The translations under genes were made by a program, and so were the position numbers. This document shows positions 1 through 10,709 of a DNA stretch of 64,000 nucleotides, one piece after another. Every line of letters starts with the position of its first letter. Within the stretch, counting starts at the first letter, position 1. The notes under the pieces were generated by a model. It did not search any database, was not told where the DNA came from, and was given only the letters and a program-made list of their open reading frames with translations. The DNA is from Roseovarius salincola (GTDB lineage Bacteria > Pseudomonadota > Alphaproteobacteria > Rhodobacterales > Rhodobacteraceae): NCBI RefSeq assembly GCF_026891095.1, contig NZ_JAPTNL010000014.1:41182-105181 (forward strand). The letters run 5' to 3'.

Positions 1-1072
1 TGCCGCTGGCCTTGTCGCCGAAAGCGACGGTGGTTTCTTCGCCGAGGAAAAGCGAGCCATAGCAACTGAGCCGCCCCAGCCACCAGTCGAGATCGCCCGC
101 CTGCACGGTCAGATGTTCGGGGGCATAAGCATCCGATGTGGCGGCCATCTCTTCGCGGTCGGCGCATAGGATCACCTCGGCGTAGTCGCGCCATGCGGCT
201 TCGGCGTTCTGGCGGTTCACCTCGGGCAGATCGCCAATCAGGCGCGGGACCAGCTCCATCACCTGTTCGGCCAGCGCGCGATCATCGGTCACAAGCCAGA
301 CGGGCGAGTTGTAGCCATGCTCGGCCTGGCTCACCAGATCGGTGGCGACGATTTCGGGATCGGCGCTGGCATCGGCAAGGATCAGGCTGTCGGTGGGACC
401 GGCGATCATGTCGATCCCGACGCGCCCGAACAGGATGCGCTTGGCCTCGGCGACGAACTGGTTGCCGGGGCCGACGAGGATATTCGCGGGCGGCAGGCCG
501 AAAAGACCGAAGGTCATCGCGGCGATGCCCTGCACCCCGCCCATCGCCAGGATCGTATCCGCGCCGCACAGATCGGCGGCATAGATGATCGCCGGGTTCA
601 CGCCCACACCGGGGCGCGGCGGCGAGCAGGCGACGATATGCGAGCAGCCTGCCACCTTGGCTGTCGTGACGGTCATGATCGCGCTGGCGATATGGCTGTA
701 GCGCCCGCCCGGCACGTAACAGCCCGCGCCCCTTACGGGGATGCTTTTCTGACCCGCGATCAGGCCCGGCACGACCTCGACCTCGATATCGCGCAGGGTT
801 TCCTTTTGCGCCTCGGCAAAGCGGCGGACATTGTCATGGGCGAAGGCGATGTCATGGCGCAGTTTTTCGGGCACCTTTGCCTTGGCCGCCTCGATCTCGT
901 CGCGGGTGAGGACGATATTGCCCTCGTACTGGTCGAACCGCGCGGCATAATCCAGCGCCGCCTGATCGCCGCCCGCCTCGATATCGTCGAGGATCGTCTG
1001 GACGGTCTCATGCACGTCCGACGCCCCCGATTGCGAGGTCAGCGCGGCCTTCTTCAGATACTCTTGAGCCAT
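1..1072 (-). CDS. hpsN: Histidinol-dehydrogenase-family enzyme, probably sulfopropanediol 3-dehydrogenase (HpsN), 3' part outside window
   Basis: About 357 residues are visible, and the C-terminus lies beyond the left edge (family length is about 430). The protein belongs to the HisD fold. Seen motifs are CYVPGGRYSHIASA, a GPTD segment followed by LVSQAEHG (the position of the HisD catalytic Glu-His pair) and YAPEHLTV. HpsN of Cupriavidus and Ruegeria is a HisD relative that oxidises 2,3-dihydroxypropane-1-sulfonate (DHPS) to sulfolactate with two NAD+, and is known to sit beside a TRAP transporter. The same neighbourhood (TRAP genes upstream in the same direction, 10 bp gap) and the absence of other his genes argue against histidine biosynthesis. 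The DHPS substrate is inference. True histidinol dehydrogenase is the alternative. Confidence 0.75.
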   Translation of the reverse strand, partial: MAQEYLKKAALTSQSGASDVHETVQTILDDIEAGGDQAALDYAARFDQYEGNIVLTRDEIEAAKAKVPEKLRHDIAFAHDNVRRFAEAQKETLRDIEVEVVPGLIAGQKSIPVRGAGCYVPGGRYSHIASAIMTVTTAKVAGCSHIVACSPPRPGVGVNPAIIYAADLCGADTILAMGGVQGIAAMTFGLFGLPPANILVGPGNQFVAEAKRILFGRVGIDMIAGPTDSLILADASADPEIVATDLVSQAEHGYNSPVWLVTDDRALAEQVMELVPRLIGDLPEVNRQNAEAAWRDYAEVILCADREEMAATSDAYAPEHLTVQAGDLDWWLGRLSCYGSLFLGEETTVAFGDKASG

Positions 1073-1082
1073 ATGAGAAATC

Positions 1083-2408
1083 CTATTTGTAAATGTCGGG
1101 CAACAGGCTGATGGAGAGCGCGGGCACATAGGCGATCAGCAGTACCACCAGCAGCATGAAGAAGACGAAGGGCACCGCGCGGGCGGCGATACGCAGGATG
1201 GATTCGCCGGTGAGGCCCGAGACCACGAACAGGTTCAGGCCCAGTGGCGGCGTGATGAAGCCGACGCCCAGCGCGGTGATCATCATCACGCAGAACTGGA
1301 TTTCGTTCATGCCGATATTGTCGGCGAGTGGCTTCAGGATCGGCGCGAGGATCACGATATTGGGCGTGGTCTCCATCACGCAGCCCGCCGCGATCAGGAT
1401 GGCGATCATCAAAAGGATCAGGATGGCGGGTTCGTCGGTGATCCCGGTGACGGTCTGCACGAAGCCCTGCGGCACGCCAAGGACCGCCAGCGCCTGCGCC
1501 AGCGGCAGCGAGAAGGCGATGATCGGCAGGATCACCCCGTTCACCTTGGCCGAACTGACCAGCATCGCCGGGAAATCCGCCAGCTTGAGCGTGCCTAGGA
1601 CGAACCCGATGAAGATGGTGACGATCACCGCCGTGGCACCGGCCTCGGTCGGGGTGAACTTGCCCGAGAAGATACCGCCGAAGATGATCGCGGGGACGAT
1701 GAAGGCATACCAGCCCGACGCCAGCGCGCGGCCCAGGTTGCGCAGCCATTCCGAGAACGACACGCCGCCGCCGCCCTCGTAGCCATAGATGCGGTTGACC
1801 ACGATATTGGTCACGAGGATCGAAATGAGGATCGCAAGCCCGGGTACCACCGCCGCCAGAAAGAGCGTCGATGCCGATATCCCCAGCACGAGGCCGATGA
1901 TGATATAGGCGATCGAAGGCGGGATCAGGATGCCGGTACAGGCCCCCGCCGCCACCAGCGCGCAGGCATAGGGGCGCGGATAGCCCGATTCCACCAGCCG
2001 GTCGATGGTCATCCGCCCTACGGCCGCAGCACCCGCTGCATCCGATCCCGAAATCGCCGAGAACATGCCGCAGACCAGCACCGTGGCAGAGCCGAAACCG
2101 CCCTTGGCAAAGCAGGTCAGCGCCTCGGCCACGTCAAGGAACTTGCGGCTGAGCCCGGTGCGCACCAGCACGTCGCCGGTCAGGATAAAGAGCGGCACGG
2201 CGGTCAGCGCAAAGGCGTCGATGCCGTCGAACAGGCTTTCGCCAACAAGGCTGAGCGGCATCGCGCCTGACATCAGCAGCATGATGATGGCCGACGCGCC
2301 GATGGCAGCCCAGACCGGCACAGCCAGCGCGCACAGCACCACGAACAGGATCATGGGCGCATAGAATTCCCAGCCCAGTTCGACCGAGTGATTGAGGGTC
2401 TGCCACAT
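1083..2408 (-). CDS. TRAP transporter large permease subunit (DctM family)
   Basis: This 441-residue protein is almost entirely hydrophobic, with about a dozen predicted membrane segments and length typical of DctM/SiaQM-M. Segments such as SAISGSDAAGAAAVG and GACTGILIPPS are characteristic of the family. It forms the sodium-driven translocation channel of a tripartite ATP-independent periplasmic transporter. It lies directly downstream of the small permease (14 bp gap) and 10 bp upstream of the HpsN-type dehydrogenase, so one transcript should carry uptake and first oxidation. By analogy with HpsKLM the cargo may be DHPS, but TRAP specificity cannot be read from the permease. Confidence 0.92.
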   Translation of the reverse strand: MWQTLNHSVELGWEFYAPMILFVVLCALAVPVWAAIGASAIIMLLMSGAMPLSLVGESLFDGIDAFALTAVPLFILTGDVLVRTGLSRKFLDVAEALTCFAKGGFGSATVLVCGMFSAISGSDAAGAAAVGRMTIDRLVESGYPRPYACALVAAGACTGILIPPSIAYIIIGLVLGISASTLFLAAVVPGLAILISILVTNIVVNRIYGYEGGGGVSFSEWLRNLGRALASGWYAFIVPAIIFGGIFSGKFTPTEAGATAVIVTIFIGFVLGTLKLADFPAMLVSSAKVNGVILPIIAFSLPLAQALAVLGVPQGFVQTVTGITDEPAILILLMIAILIAAGCVMETTPNIVILAPILKPLADNIGMNEIQFCVMMITALGVGFITPPLGLNLFVVSGLTGESILRIAARAVPFVFFMLLVVLLIAYVPALSISLLPDIYK

Positions 2409-2422
2409 AGCGCCGCCCCCCT

Positions 2423-2929
2423 TCAGTCGAACATCTTGTCGCCCTCGTAGACGGGTGTTCCGTCACGAAGGGCGCGCAGATCACGCAGGAAAGACTGCAC
2501 CAGGCGCAGCACCATCAGGCCGAAGCCCAGCGGCACCGCCATCAGGAACCAGATCATCGACACCCGGAGTCCGTGACTGACCGAGTCGAACCGGTAGGAC
2601 ACCGTCACGGTTTCCCATGACCAGTAGAGCGCCACCAATGCCACGGCGGCCATCACCAGGTCGCCGACGATATAAAGCAGCGCCTTGGCGCGCGGCCCGA
2701 GGTAATGCATCAGCACGTCGATACGGATATGGCCGCGCTCGCGCACCGCCGCCGCCGCACCGATCCAGGCGAGATAGATGAAGCTGTAGCGCACGACCTC
2801 TTCGCCCCAGATCGAGGAATAGGAGAAGACCTCGCGCCGCAGCACCTCGACCGCCATGGTGACGACGAGCATGACGTAGAACACCAAGAGCGCCCAACGT
2901 TCCGCGTTCCTGTCCAGCGTCTTGAGCAT
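2423..2929 (-). CDS. TRAP transporter small permease subunit (DctQ family)
   Basis: The 168-residue protein has four hydrophobic stretches and the DctQ pattern around residues 35-65 (REVFSYSSIWGEEVVRYSF, then WIGAAAAVRERGHI), where conserved charged residues follow a membrane helix. DctQ subunits pair with DctM in the inner membrane. The gene sits between the binding-protein gene (about 100 bp upstream) and dctM, which is the usual P-Q-M order. The start at 2929 gives the normal short cytoplasmic N-terminus. Confidence 0.9.
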   Translation of the reverse strand: MLKTLDRNAERWALLVFYVMLVVTMAVEVLRREVFSYSSIWGEEVVRYSFIYLAWIGAAAAVRERGHIRIDVLMHYLGPRAKALLYIVGDLVMAAVALVALYWSWETVTVSYRFDSVSHGLRVSMIWFLMAVPLGFGLMVLRLVQSFLRDLRALRDGTPVYEGDKMFD

Positions 2930-3029
2930 GCGGACCCTTCCAGCCCGGACCCTGCATGTTCAGGGCCGGTGCGTTCATCGACAAATGGGAAGGCCGGGCG
3001 CAGGTTGCGCGCCCGGCCGGTTTCAGGCG

Positions 3030-4178
3030 TTACGCGTCATGCACGTAGTAGCGCCCCGGCGTGCCCGCGGCTTCGGCCAGCTTGTCGAATGTATCCATCG
3101 ACCCTGCCAGCTCGGTCTTGAACGGATCCCATTCGGAGCGCTGGAAGCCTGCGGCCTCTTGCCATTCGGCAAGCTGGTCGTCGCTCAGCGAATGGAACTC
3201 GACACCCGATTTGGCCATCTCGGCCATGGCGAATGTGCGTGCCGACGGCACCTTGGCCAGGTTCTGGTGGAAAGTCATTTCCGAGGCCCAGTCGATTGCG
3301 TCCTGCACATCCGACGGCAGCGTGTTGAACCATTCAAGGTTGCAGGCATAGCACTGGCTGTCGGGCACGGCCTGGGTAAAGGTGACGTGGCTCAGGATGT
3401 CCTTAAACCCGAAGGCATAAAGCGCCCCGACCGCCGGGTCGAGCGCATCGGCCACGCCCTGCTTGATCGCCGAGGGGGTCTCGCCCCATGCGACCGGCGT
3501 GGGGTTGGCGCCCGCCATGCGATAGAACTGTTGCAGCATCTTCGATCCCGGCACCCGGAACTTGACGCCTTGAAGATCGCCCGGCGTCATGATCGGGCCG
3601 CCACCACCCTTGCGCACGGCCATCACGCGCGGGTCGATGCAGAAATAGAACATCGGGCGGAAGCCGCGCTGCTCGACCATCGCGTTCACTTCGGATTTCC
3701 AGATATCCGAGGTGACAAGGTTCACGAAACGCTGATTGGCGCCGCAGAAATAGGGCAGGTTGATCAGGTCGACCGCAGGCGCGAAGGGCGCGAAATTCGA
3801 CAGCGAGAACTGACCGGCATTGACCGTGCCGCCCTGCACCTTCTGCGCCAGCGCGGAACCGACGCCAAGCTGCCCGCCCGGTGACAGCTTGACATAGAGC
3901 TTGCCGTTCGAGGCGTTCTGAAGGTTCTCTTTCAGGTCGAGCTGCATCATCGGATAGCTGCGCGTGGTGCCGATGACATACTCGGTGGCCAGCGTCAGCA
4001 CGTGATCGGCGGCCTGTTCGCGCTCGCGCTCCTCGCCGGCACTCTGTGCGCTGGCACGGGACGACCACAGCAAGCCGCCCGCCCCGGCGACCATCGCCGC
4101 GGTAAAGCTGCCGGTTGTGGCCAGCTTCATGAAGTTGCGCCGCGTCTCTGACGCGAGTTCCTCGTATTCTTCAGACAT
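3030..4178 (-). CDS. TRAP transporter substrate-binding protein (DctP family), Tat-exported
   Basis: The 382-residue periplasmic solute receptor has a twin-arginine signal: ETRRNFMKLATTG, a hydrophobic core, and a likely cleavage after ASA near residue 45. Tat export is less common for DctP proteins than Sec export. Family features include a GGQLGVGSALAQKVQGG-type segment and the IKQGVADALDP-like ligand-domain region. The start at 4178 was chosen because a GGGAGG ribosome-binding site lies 7 bp upstream; an in-frame ATG 6 bp earlier would almost touch that site. The start overlaps the stop of a small upstream gene by 8 bp. The ligand is likely an organic acid or sulfonate, by context. Confidence 0.9.
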   Translation of the reverse strand: MSEEYEELASETRRNFMKLATTGSFTAAMVAGAGGLLWSSRASAQSAGEEREREQAADHVLTLATEYVIGTTRSYPMMQLDLKENLQNASNGKLYVKLSPGGQLGVGSALAQKVQGGTVNAGQFSLSNFAPFAPAVDLINLPYFCGANQRFVNLVTSDIWKSEVNAMVEQRGFRPMFYFCIDPRVMAVRKGGGGPIMTPGDLQGVKFRVPGSKMLQQFYRMAGANPTPVAWGETPSAIKQGVADALDPAVGALYAFGFKDILSHVTFTQAVPDSQCYACNLEWFNTLPSDVQDAIDWASEMTFHQNLAKVPSARTFAMAEMAKSGVEFHSLSDDQLAEWQEAAGFQRSEWDPFKTELAGSMDTFDKLAEAAGTPGRYYVHDA

Positions 4179-4386
4179 TTCCATTCCTCCCTTGAGTGTC
4201 CTGTTTCTTTCGCTTCGCCTTTCGGGCCGCTTCGCTGTGCAGGACAGCCACAACGAAGGCGCTGGACGCGCCAAGCAGCATGAGCATTTCTCCGACATCG
4301 CTCAGAAACGCAGTGCCGCCAGACGACCCGACCAGGACGTTGGCCGCGAAAACGCAGAACAGCGCAGCGGCAACCAGCAAAAACAT
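4171..4386 (-). CDS. Small membrane protein at head of TRAP operon (unknown function)
   Basis: The 71-residue protein starts at ATG 4386 with a GGGAGG site just upstream. It has two hydrophobic segments (MFLLVAAALFCVFAANVLVG and the stretch around EMLMLLGASSAFVVAVL) and a basic C-terminus (RKAKRKK). Its stop codon overlaps the TRAP binding-protein start by 8 bp, suggesting translational coupling. I do not recognise the family. Position as first gene of the operon suggests an accessory role in the transporter or its membrane assembly, but that is inference only. Confidence 0.7.
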   Translation of the reverse strand: MFLLVAAALFCVFAANVLVGSSGGTAFLSDVGEMLMLLGASSAFVVAVLHSEAARKAKRKKQDTQGRNGNV

Positions 4387-4429
4387 CGAATCCTCCCTCT
4401 CGTCGGACGGGCCGACGATTCGTCTCGAA

Positions 4430-4465
4430 TGTAAGCGCTTACAATTTTTCATGCAAGCGCTTACA
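4430..4465. promoter_or_regulatory. Two LacI-type operators between TRAP operon and lacI-family gene
   Basis: TGTAAGCGCTTACA at 4430-4443 is a perfect 14-bp palindrome. TGCAAGCGCTTACA at 4452-4465 is the same site with one changed base. The centres are 22 bp apart, about two helical turns. Both have the CG-centred AAGCGCTT core typical of LacI/GalR-family operators. They lie between the leftward TRAP operon and the rightward LacI gene, so binding could control both. Confidence 0.8.
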
Positions 4466-4525
4466 CTGCGTGGTATTGATTACAGGAGCCAGCTAAAGCC
4501 ATCCGGCAGCGCATGGTGGAACGAG

Positions 4526-5581
4526 ATGTCACAAGGTAACGATCACCCTGGTCAGTCAGACATGACAGCCGGCGTTGCGACGCTGGCTGATGTGGCCGAG
4601 CACGCGCAGGTTTCGACCGCGACGGTGTCGCGCTGTCTCAACGCGCCTGAACGGGTCGCGAAACACACCCGCGAGCGGGTGCTGGCGGCGGTTCAGGAGC
4701 TGGGCTACTCGCCCAATTTCGGCGCGCGCGCGCTGGCGGCGCGGCGCACCGGCACCGTGGGCGCGATCATCCCGACCATGGACAACGCCATTTTCGCCCG
4801 CGCGATACAGGCCTTTCAGGAGGAGCTGCGCGCCCATGGCGTTACCCTTCTGGTGGCCTGTTCGGCCTATCGCCCCGAGATCGAGGAGGAGCAAATCCGC
4901 GCCCTTGTGGCGCGCGGCGCGGATGCGCTGTTGCTGATCGGGCATCAGCGCGACGATGCGATCTACCAGTTCCTCGAACGGCGCGGCGTGCCCGCATTGG
5001 TGGCCTGGGTCCATGACCCCGACGCCGGGCACCCCTCGATCGGGTTTGACAACCGCAAGGCCATGCACGAGCTGACGCGAGAGGTGATCCGCCTGGGCCA
5101 TCGCCGCATCGGGGTCATCACCGCAGAGCAGCGTGATAATGACCGCGCCCGCGCCCGCGTCGGGGGGATTTGCGATGCGATGCTGGCCGCGGGGCTTTCG
5201 CCGGACGATCTGGCGCTGGTCGAAACGCCCTATTCGGTCGAACACGGGCGGCAGGCCTTTGCGCGGCTGATGCGGCGCGCGCCGCGGCCCGGCGTGGTGA
5301 TCTGCGGAAATGACGTGCTGGCTGCCGGGGCGCTTCAGATGGCGCGCGAAATGGGGTTGCATGTGCCCGGTGACGTGTCGATCACCGGCTTTGACGATAT
5401 CGAGATCGCCACATTGGTCGATCCTGCGCTGACGACCGTGCATGTGCCGCATCGCGCCATGGGCCGGCAGGCGGCGCAATTGCTGATCGAGATGGTGCGC
5501 AGCGGCGCGCCCTTGGCCAAGAGTGTCGAGTTGAAGACCGATCTGCGGCTGCGCGGCACATTGGGGCCGCCGCCGGGCTGA
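4526..5581 (+). CDS. LacI-family transcriptional regulator of the TRAP/HpsN unit
   Basis: The 351-residue protein has an N-terminal LacI helix-turn-helix at about residues 17-65 (VATLADVAEHAQVSTATVSR, later ELGYSPNFGARALAARRTG) and a periplasmic-binding-protein-like effector domain ending near DVSITGFDDIEIA. The frame extends further upstream, but a longer form would run through the operators, so the ATG at 4526 with a weak GGAACGAG site is preferred. It is divergent from the transporter operon and probably binds the twin palindromes at 4430-4465, responding to the transported substrate or its metabolite. Confidence 0.9.
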   Translation: MSQGNDHPGQSDMTAGVATLADVAEHAQVSTATVSRCLNAPERVAKHTRERVLAAVQELGYSPNFGARALAARRTGTVGAIIPTMDNAIFARAIQAFQEELRAHGVTLLVACSAYRPEIEEEQIRALVARGADALLLIGHQRDDAIYQFLERRGVPALVAWVHDPDAGHPSIGFDNRKAMHELTREVIRLGHRRIGVITAEQRDNDRARARVGGICDAMLAAGLSPDDLALVETPYSVEHGRQAFARLMRRAPRPGVVICGNDVLAAGALQMAREMGLHVPGDVSITGFDDIEIATLVDPALTTVHVPHRAMGRQAAQLLIEMVRSGAPLAKSVELKTDLRLRGTLGPPPG

Positions 5582-5593
5582 GTCAATGGCGGT

Positions 5594-6520
5594 TCAGGCC
5601 GGTTTGCCCTGCGCTTCGCGTTGCTGGCGCAGATCCGCGCCCGATTGCTTCACGATCCGGGCGATTTCCTGCAGCTGATCGGCGAGTGGGCTGCTTTTGC
5701 GCCAGATCATGCCGACCGTGCGCGTCGGTTGGGGCGCGTGCAGCGGCACCACCGACACTTCGGCCGAGCGGGTCTCGACCGGGGCAGCCATCTCGGGGAT
5801 CAGGGTCACGCCGATGCCCGCGCCCACCATCTGCACCAGCGTCGAAAGCGAGCTGCCATCGAGCCCCTCACGCGGAAGGGCTGATTGCAGGTTGCAGAAA
5901 GACAAGGCCTGATCGCGAAAGCAATGGCCCTCCTCAAGCAGCAAAAGGCGCATTTCGCGCAGCATGTCGCGGTCGGGAACGGGCTTGTCCGCATCCCCGG
6001 CCGGACGCACCAGCATGAGGTTTTCGGTGAAAAGCGCCACCTCGCTGAACGAAGGTTCCGAGACCGGCAGCGCGACGATGGCGGTGTCCAGACGCCCCTC
6101 GGACAGTTCCTGGATGAGTCGCGGGGTCAGGGATTCGCGCACATGCACGTCGAGCCCCACATGGGCCGCCGAAAGGTTGCGCAGGAGGGTCGGCAGCAGG
6201 TAAGGCGCGATGGTCTGGATCACGCCGATGCGCAACCGCCCCACCATGCCATCGCGCGAGGCGCGCGCCAGATCGCCCAGTTCATCCACCGAGCGCAGGA
6301 TCGAGCGCACCCGCAACGCGATTTCCTCGCCAAAGCTGGTCAGGCGGATCTGGCGCGCGCCGCGTTCGAACAGAATCATGCCAAGGCTTTGTTCCAGATC
6401 GCGGATCTGAACCGATAGTGCTGGCTGCGAGATGGAGCAGGCCTCGGCGGCGCGCCCGAAATGGCCGTGCCGGGCCAGAGACTCGAAGTAGCGAAGCTGT
6501 TTGAGGGTCAGGTTATTCAT
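5594..6520 (-). CDS. oxyR: LysR-family hydrogen peroxide sensor OxyR
   Basis: The 308-residue protein has a LysR helix-turn-helix at residues 1-60 (LKQLRYFESLARHGHFGRAA, SISQPALSVQIRDLE) and a regulatory domain containing EEGHCFRDQALSFC. Cys200 and Cys209 are nine residues apart, as in the redox pair C199/C208 of E. coli OxyR, so peroxide sensing by disulfide formation is expected. The gene is divergent from katG, its classical target. It ends 12 bp from the convergent LacI gene without an obvious terminator. Confidence 0.95.
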   Translation of the reverse strand: MNNLTLKQLRYFESLARHGHFGRAAEACSISQPALSVQIRDLEQSLGMILFERGARQIRLTSFGEEIALRVRSILRSVDELGDLARASRDGMVGRLRIGVIQTIAPYLLPTLLRNLSAAHVGLDVHVRESLTPRLIQELSEGRLDTAIVALPVSEPSFSEVALFTENLMLVRPAGDADKPVPDRDMLREMRLLLLEEGHCFRDQALSFCNLQSALPREGLDGSSLSTLVQMVGAGIGVTLIPEMAAPVETRSAEVSVVPLHAPQPTRTVGMIWRKSSPLADQLQEIARIVKQSGADLRQQREAQGKPA

Positions 6521-6533
6521 AACTTAAAATTAT
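6519..6533. promoter_or_regulatory. Candidate OxyR site in the oxyR-katG divergent region
   Basis: The imperfect dyad ATAACTTAAAATTAT overlaps the oxyR start codon in an otherwise AT-rich patch (6515-6560) of a GC-rich genome. OxyR sites are built from ATAG/CTAT-like quarter-sites, so this is a plausible autoregulatory half of a longer site. The remaining 6534-6730 region holds the katG promoter, but I could not pick -35/-10 boxes with confidence. Confidence 0.35.
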
Positions 6534-6559
6534 CATGACGATCATTAAATGCAACTTAA

Positions 6560-8899
<2,340 letters not shown>

Positions 8900-8916
8900 T
8901 CGGTAGCAATAATCGG

Positions 8917-8951
8917 GCGCGGCGCGGGTTGATCCCCGCGCCGCGCTTTTT
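8917..8951 (+). terminator. Rho-independent terminator after katG
   Basis: A perfect 12-bp GC stem (8917-8928 with 8935-8946), a 6-base loop and a run of five T (8947-8951) start 17 bp after the katG stop. Without the T-run the stem can also fold on the opposite strand, where the HAD gene ends at 8974. Confidence 0.9.
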
Positions 8952-8973
8952 GTGGCGCAGGGGGCATCGCGGT

Positions 8974-9639
8974 TCAGCGCGGCGCAAACCCGCGCAGCAC
9001 CGCCAGAAGCGCGCAAGGCGTGTCCGCAATGACCGCCGCGCCGTGAGCGCCAAGTTGGCGCGCGTCTTGCCAGCCCCAGCCGACCCCCACCGCAACCGCA
9101 CCCGCCGCGCGGGCGGCGTGCATGTCGCTGATCCCGTCGCCGATCATCACGAAACCGCCCTCGGGCCAGTGGCGGCGCAGCGCGGCCAGCTTTTGCGCCT
9201 TGGTGCCGGAATGATCGCGCCCCAGCACGCGCGCGACATCCTCCGCGAGGTCATGCTTTGCAAGGAAGCCTCTGATCACATCCGAGCGAGACGCGCTGAC
9301 GATGGCGATATGCGCGCGCCTCGAAAGGGCATGGATCACCTGATCCATGCCGGGAAAGAGCGGCGCATAAACGGGCCGCGCCGCCAGATGCCGCGACACG
9401 GTGTCGGCAAACGCCACCGGGTCCAGCGAGAGCGCGCGGGCAAGTGTTTCGAAGGTCAGCGGATCAAGGTCGCGAAACGGGTTGGCCTCCAGCCGCCGGG
9501 CCGACCCCATGTCGCGGGCAGCGACCTGGCAGGCGTTAGCGCAGGGCGAAAGGGAATCCGCGATCACCCCGTCGAAATCGAAGACAATCAGCGACGGGCC
9601 ATGCGCCGCGCCGCCCGGTTCAGTATTGCGCGTTGACAT
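8974..9639 (-). CDS. HAD-superfamily phosphatase (phosphoglycolate-phosphatase-like)
   Basis: The 221-residue protein carries the HAD nucleophile motif VFDFDGVIADS near residue 20, a motif-II SAS segment (IVSASRSDV), a conserved Lys region (GTKAQKL) and the acidic motif GDGISDMHAARAAG. It should hydrolyse a small phosphate ester. The start at 9639 overlaps the upstream regulator gene by 20 bp. It is the last gene of the leftward kinase/dehydrogenase operon, so its substrate may be a phosphorylated intermediate made by the kinase there. General phosphoglycolate salvage is the alternative. Confidence 0.8.
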   Translation of the reverse strand: MSTRNTEPGGAAHGPSLIVFDFDGVIADSLSPCANACQVAARDMGSARRLEANPFRDLDPLTFETLARALSLDPVAFADTVSRHLAARPVYAPLFPGMDQVIHALSRRAHIAIVSASRSDVIRGFLAKHDLAEDVARVLGRDHSGTKAQKLAALRRHWPEGGFVMIGDGISDMHAARAAGAVAVGVGWGWQDARQLGAHGAAVIADTPCALLAVLRGFAPR

Positions 9640-10699
9640 GGTGCAGCACGGTGCCCGGATCGCCCGGCGCGCCGCCGCTGGCGGGTTCCGCCGGTGCCTG
9701 GCGTTCATCGCGTGGCGCGTAGCCGAAGAAGGCCTCGTAATTATCCTTCATCGCCCGCGTCGTGCCAAAGCCGCAGATCATCGCGATCTCGCCAAGGCTG
9801 TGTTCGCTGTAGCGCAACAGTTGGCGCGCGCGAGAGAGGCGGATATGACGATAGAACCTGTCGGGCGACAGGTTCAGCTCCTTGCGAAAAAGCCTTTCAA
9901 GCTGGCGCACGCTGGCATGGGCCGAGGCCGCGATTTCGCGCATCGACAGCGGCTCGGAGATGTTCTGGTTCATGATGGCGATGGCTTTCAGGATCTTCCT
10001 GTTCCAGGTGCCGTAGCGGATATGGGGCTGCATGTTCAGCTCGTCCTCGCCGTCGCGGATGCGGTCGATCACCATGCGGCTGGCCACGTCGCGCGCCAGC
10101 CCCGGCCCGACCTCGCGCTCAAGGATCGCCAGCATCATATGCGCCCCCGCCGCACCCCCCGCACAGGTCGCCAGCCGGCGGTCGAGAACGAAGATGTTTC
10201 CGGTCACATTGATCCGGGGGAAGGCCGTGCGCAGGCGCGGGGTGTCCTCCCAGTGGGCGGCGCAATCGCGATCGTCCAGAAGGCCGGTGCGCGCCAGAAC
10301 CACGACCCCCGATGAGACCGCGCCGATATGCCCGCCCTGGCGGTGCTGAAAGCGCAGAAATGCCTCGATCCGGCCAGTATCGCTGGCGGTCACGTCGCTG
10401 GCGGCCAGCACGATCACATGATCGAAGCCCCGCGCCTGGATGGCATCGCGCGCCTCGGCGATGTCGTGATCGACGCCAAGCGACAGCCCGTTCGAGGCCC
10501 GCACCTGCGCCGCACCGGCACCGATCAGCGACCAGCTGAAATGGTCCCGCCGCATCAGGATATTGGCGCTGCGCAGAGGTTCAAGCGCGGCGGCAAATGA
10601 GTAATGCGAGAAGCCCGGCAACAGCAGGAAACCGAAATGCCGCCCGCCTCTGGGCGCGCCGCCGGTCGCGGCATCTGCACGGTCTTGCGGCTCGCTCAT
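9620..10699 (-). CDS. GlxA/GbdR-like AraC-family regulator with DJ-1/PfpI domain
   Basis: The 359-residue protein has an N-terminal DJ-1/PfpI-like domain (about 20-190) and a C-terminal AraC double helix-turn-helix (about 235-335, with SMREIAASAHASVRQLERLF and GEIAMICGFGTTRAM). The usual Cys of the amidase-like elbow appears as Ser (GAVSSGVVVLA), consistent with a ligand sensor rather than an enzyme. GbdR, a Pseudomonas member of this family, activates glycine betaine and dimethylglycine catabolism. Location directly downstream of a dimethylglycine-dehydrogenase-type gene and a ProU-like importer fits a comparable role here. Confidence 0.82.
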   Translation of the reverse strand: MSEPQDRADAATGGAPRGGRHFGFLLLPGFSHYSFAAALEPLRSANILMRRDHFSWSLIGAGAAQVRASNGLSLGVDHDIAEARDAIQARGFDHVIVLAASDVTASDTGRIEAFLRFQHRQGGHIGAVSSGVVVLARTGLLDDRDCAAHWEDTPRLRTAFPRINVTGNIFVLDRRLATCAGGAAGAHMMLAILEREVGPGLARDVASRMVIDRIRDGEDELNMQPHIRYGTWNRKILKAIAIMNQNISEPLSMREIAASAHASVRQLERLFRKELNLSPDRFYRHIRLSRARQLLRYSEHSLGEIAMICGFGTTRAMKDNYEAFFGYAPRDERQAPAEPASGGAPGDPGTVLHHVNAQY

Positions 10700-10709
10700 C
10701 CTGCTTGGG

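Noticed and set aside
1..1072. Histidine biosynthesis gene hisD as the plain call
   Set aside because: TRAP transporter and LacI neighbourhood and no other his genes favour the HpsN-type role, although the fold is the same.
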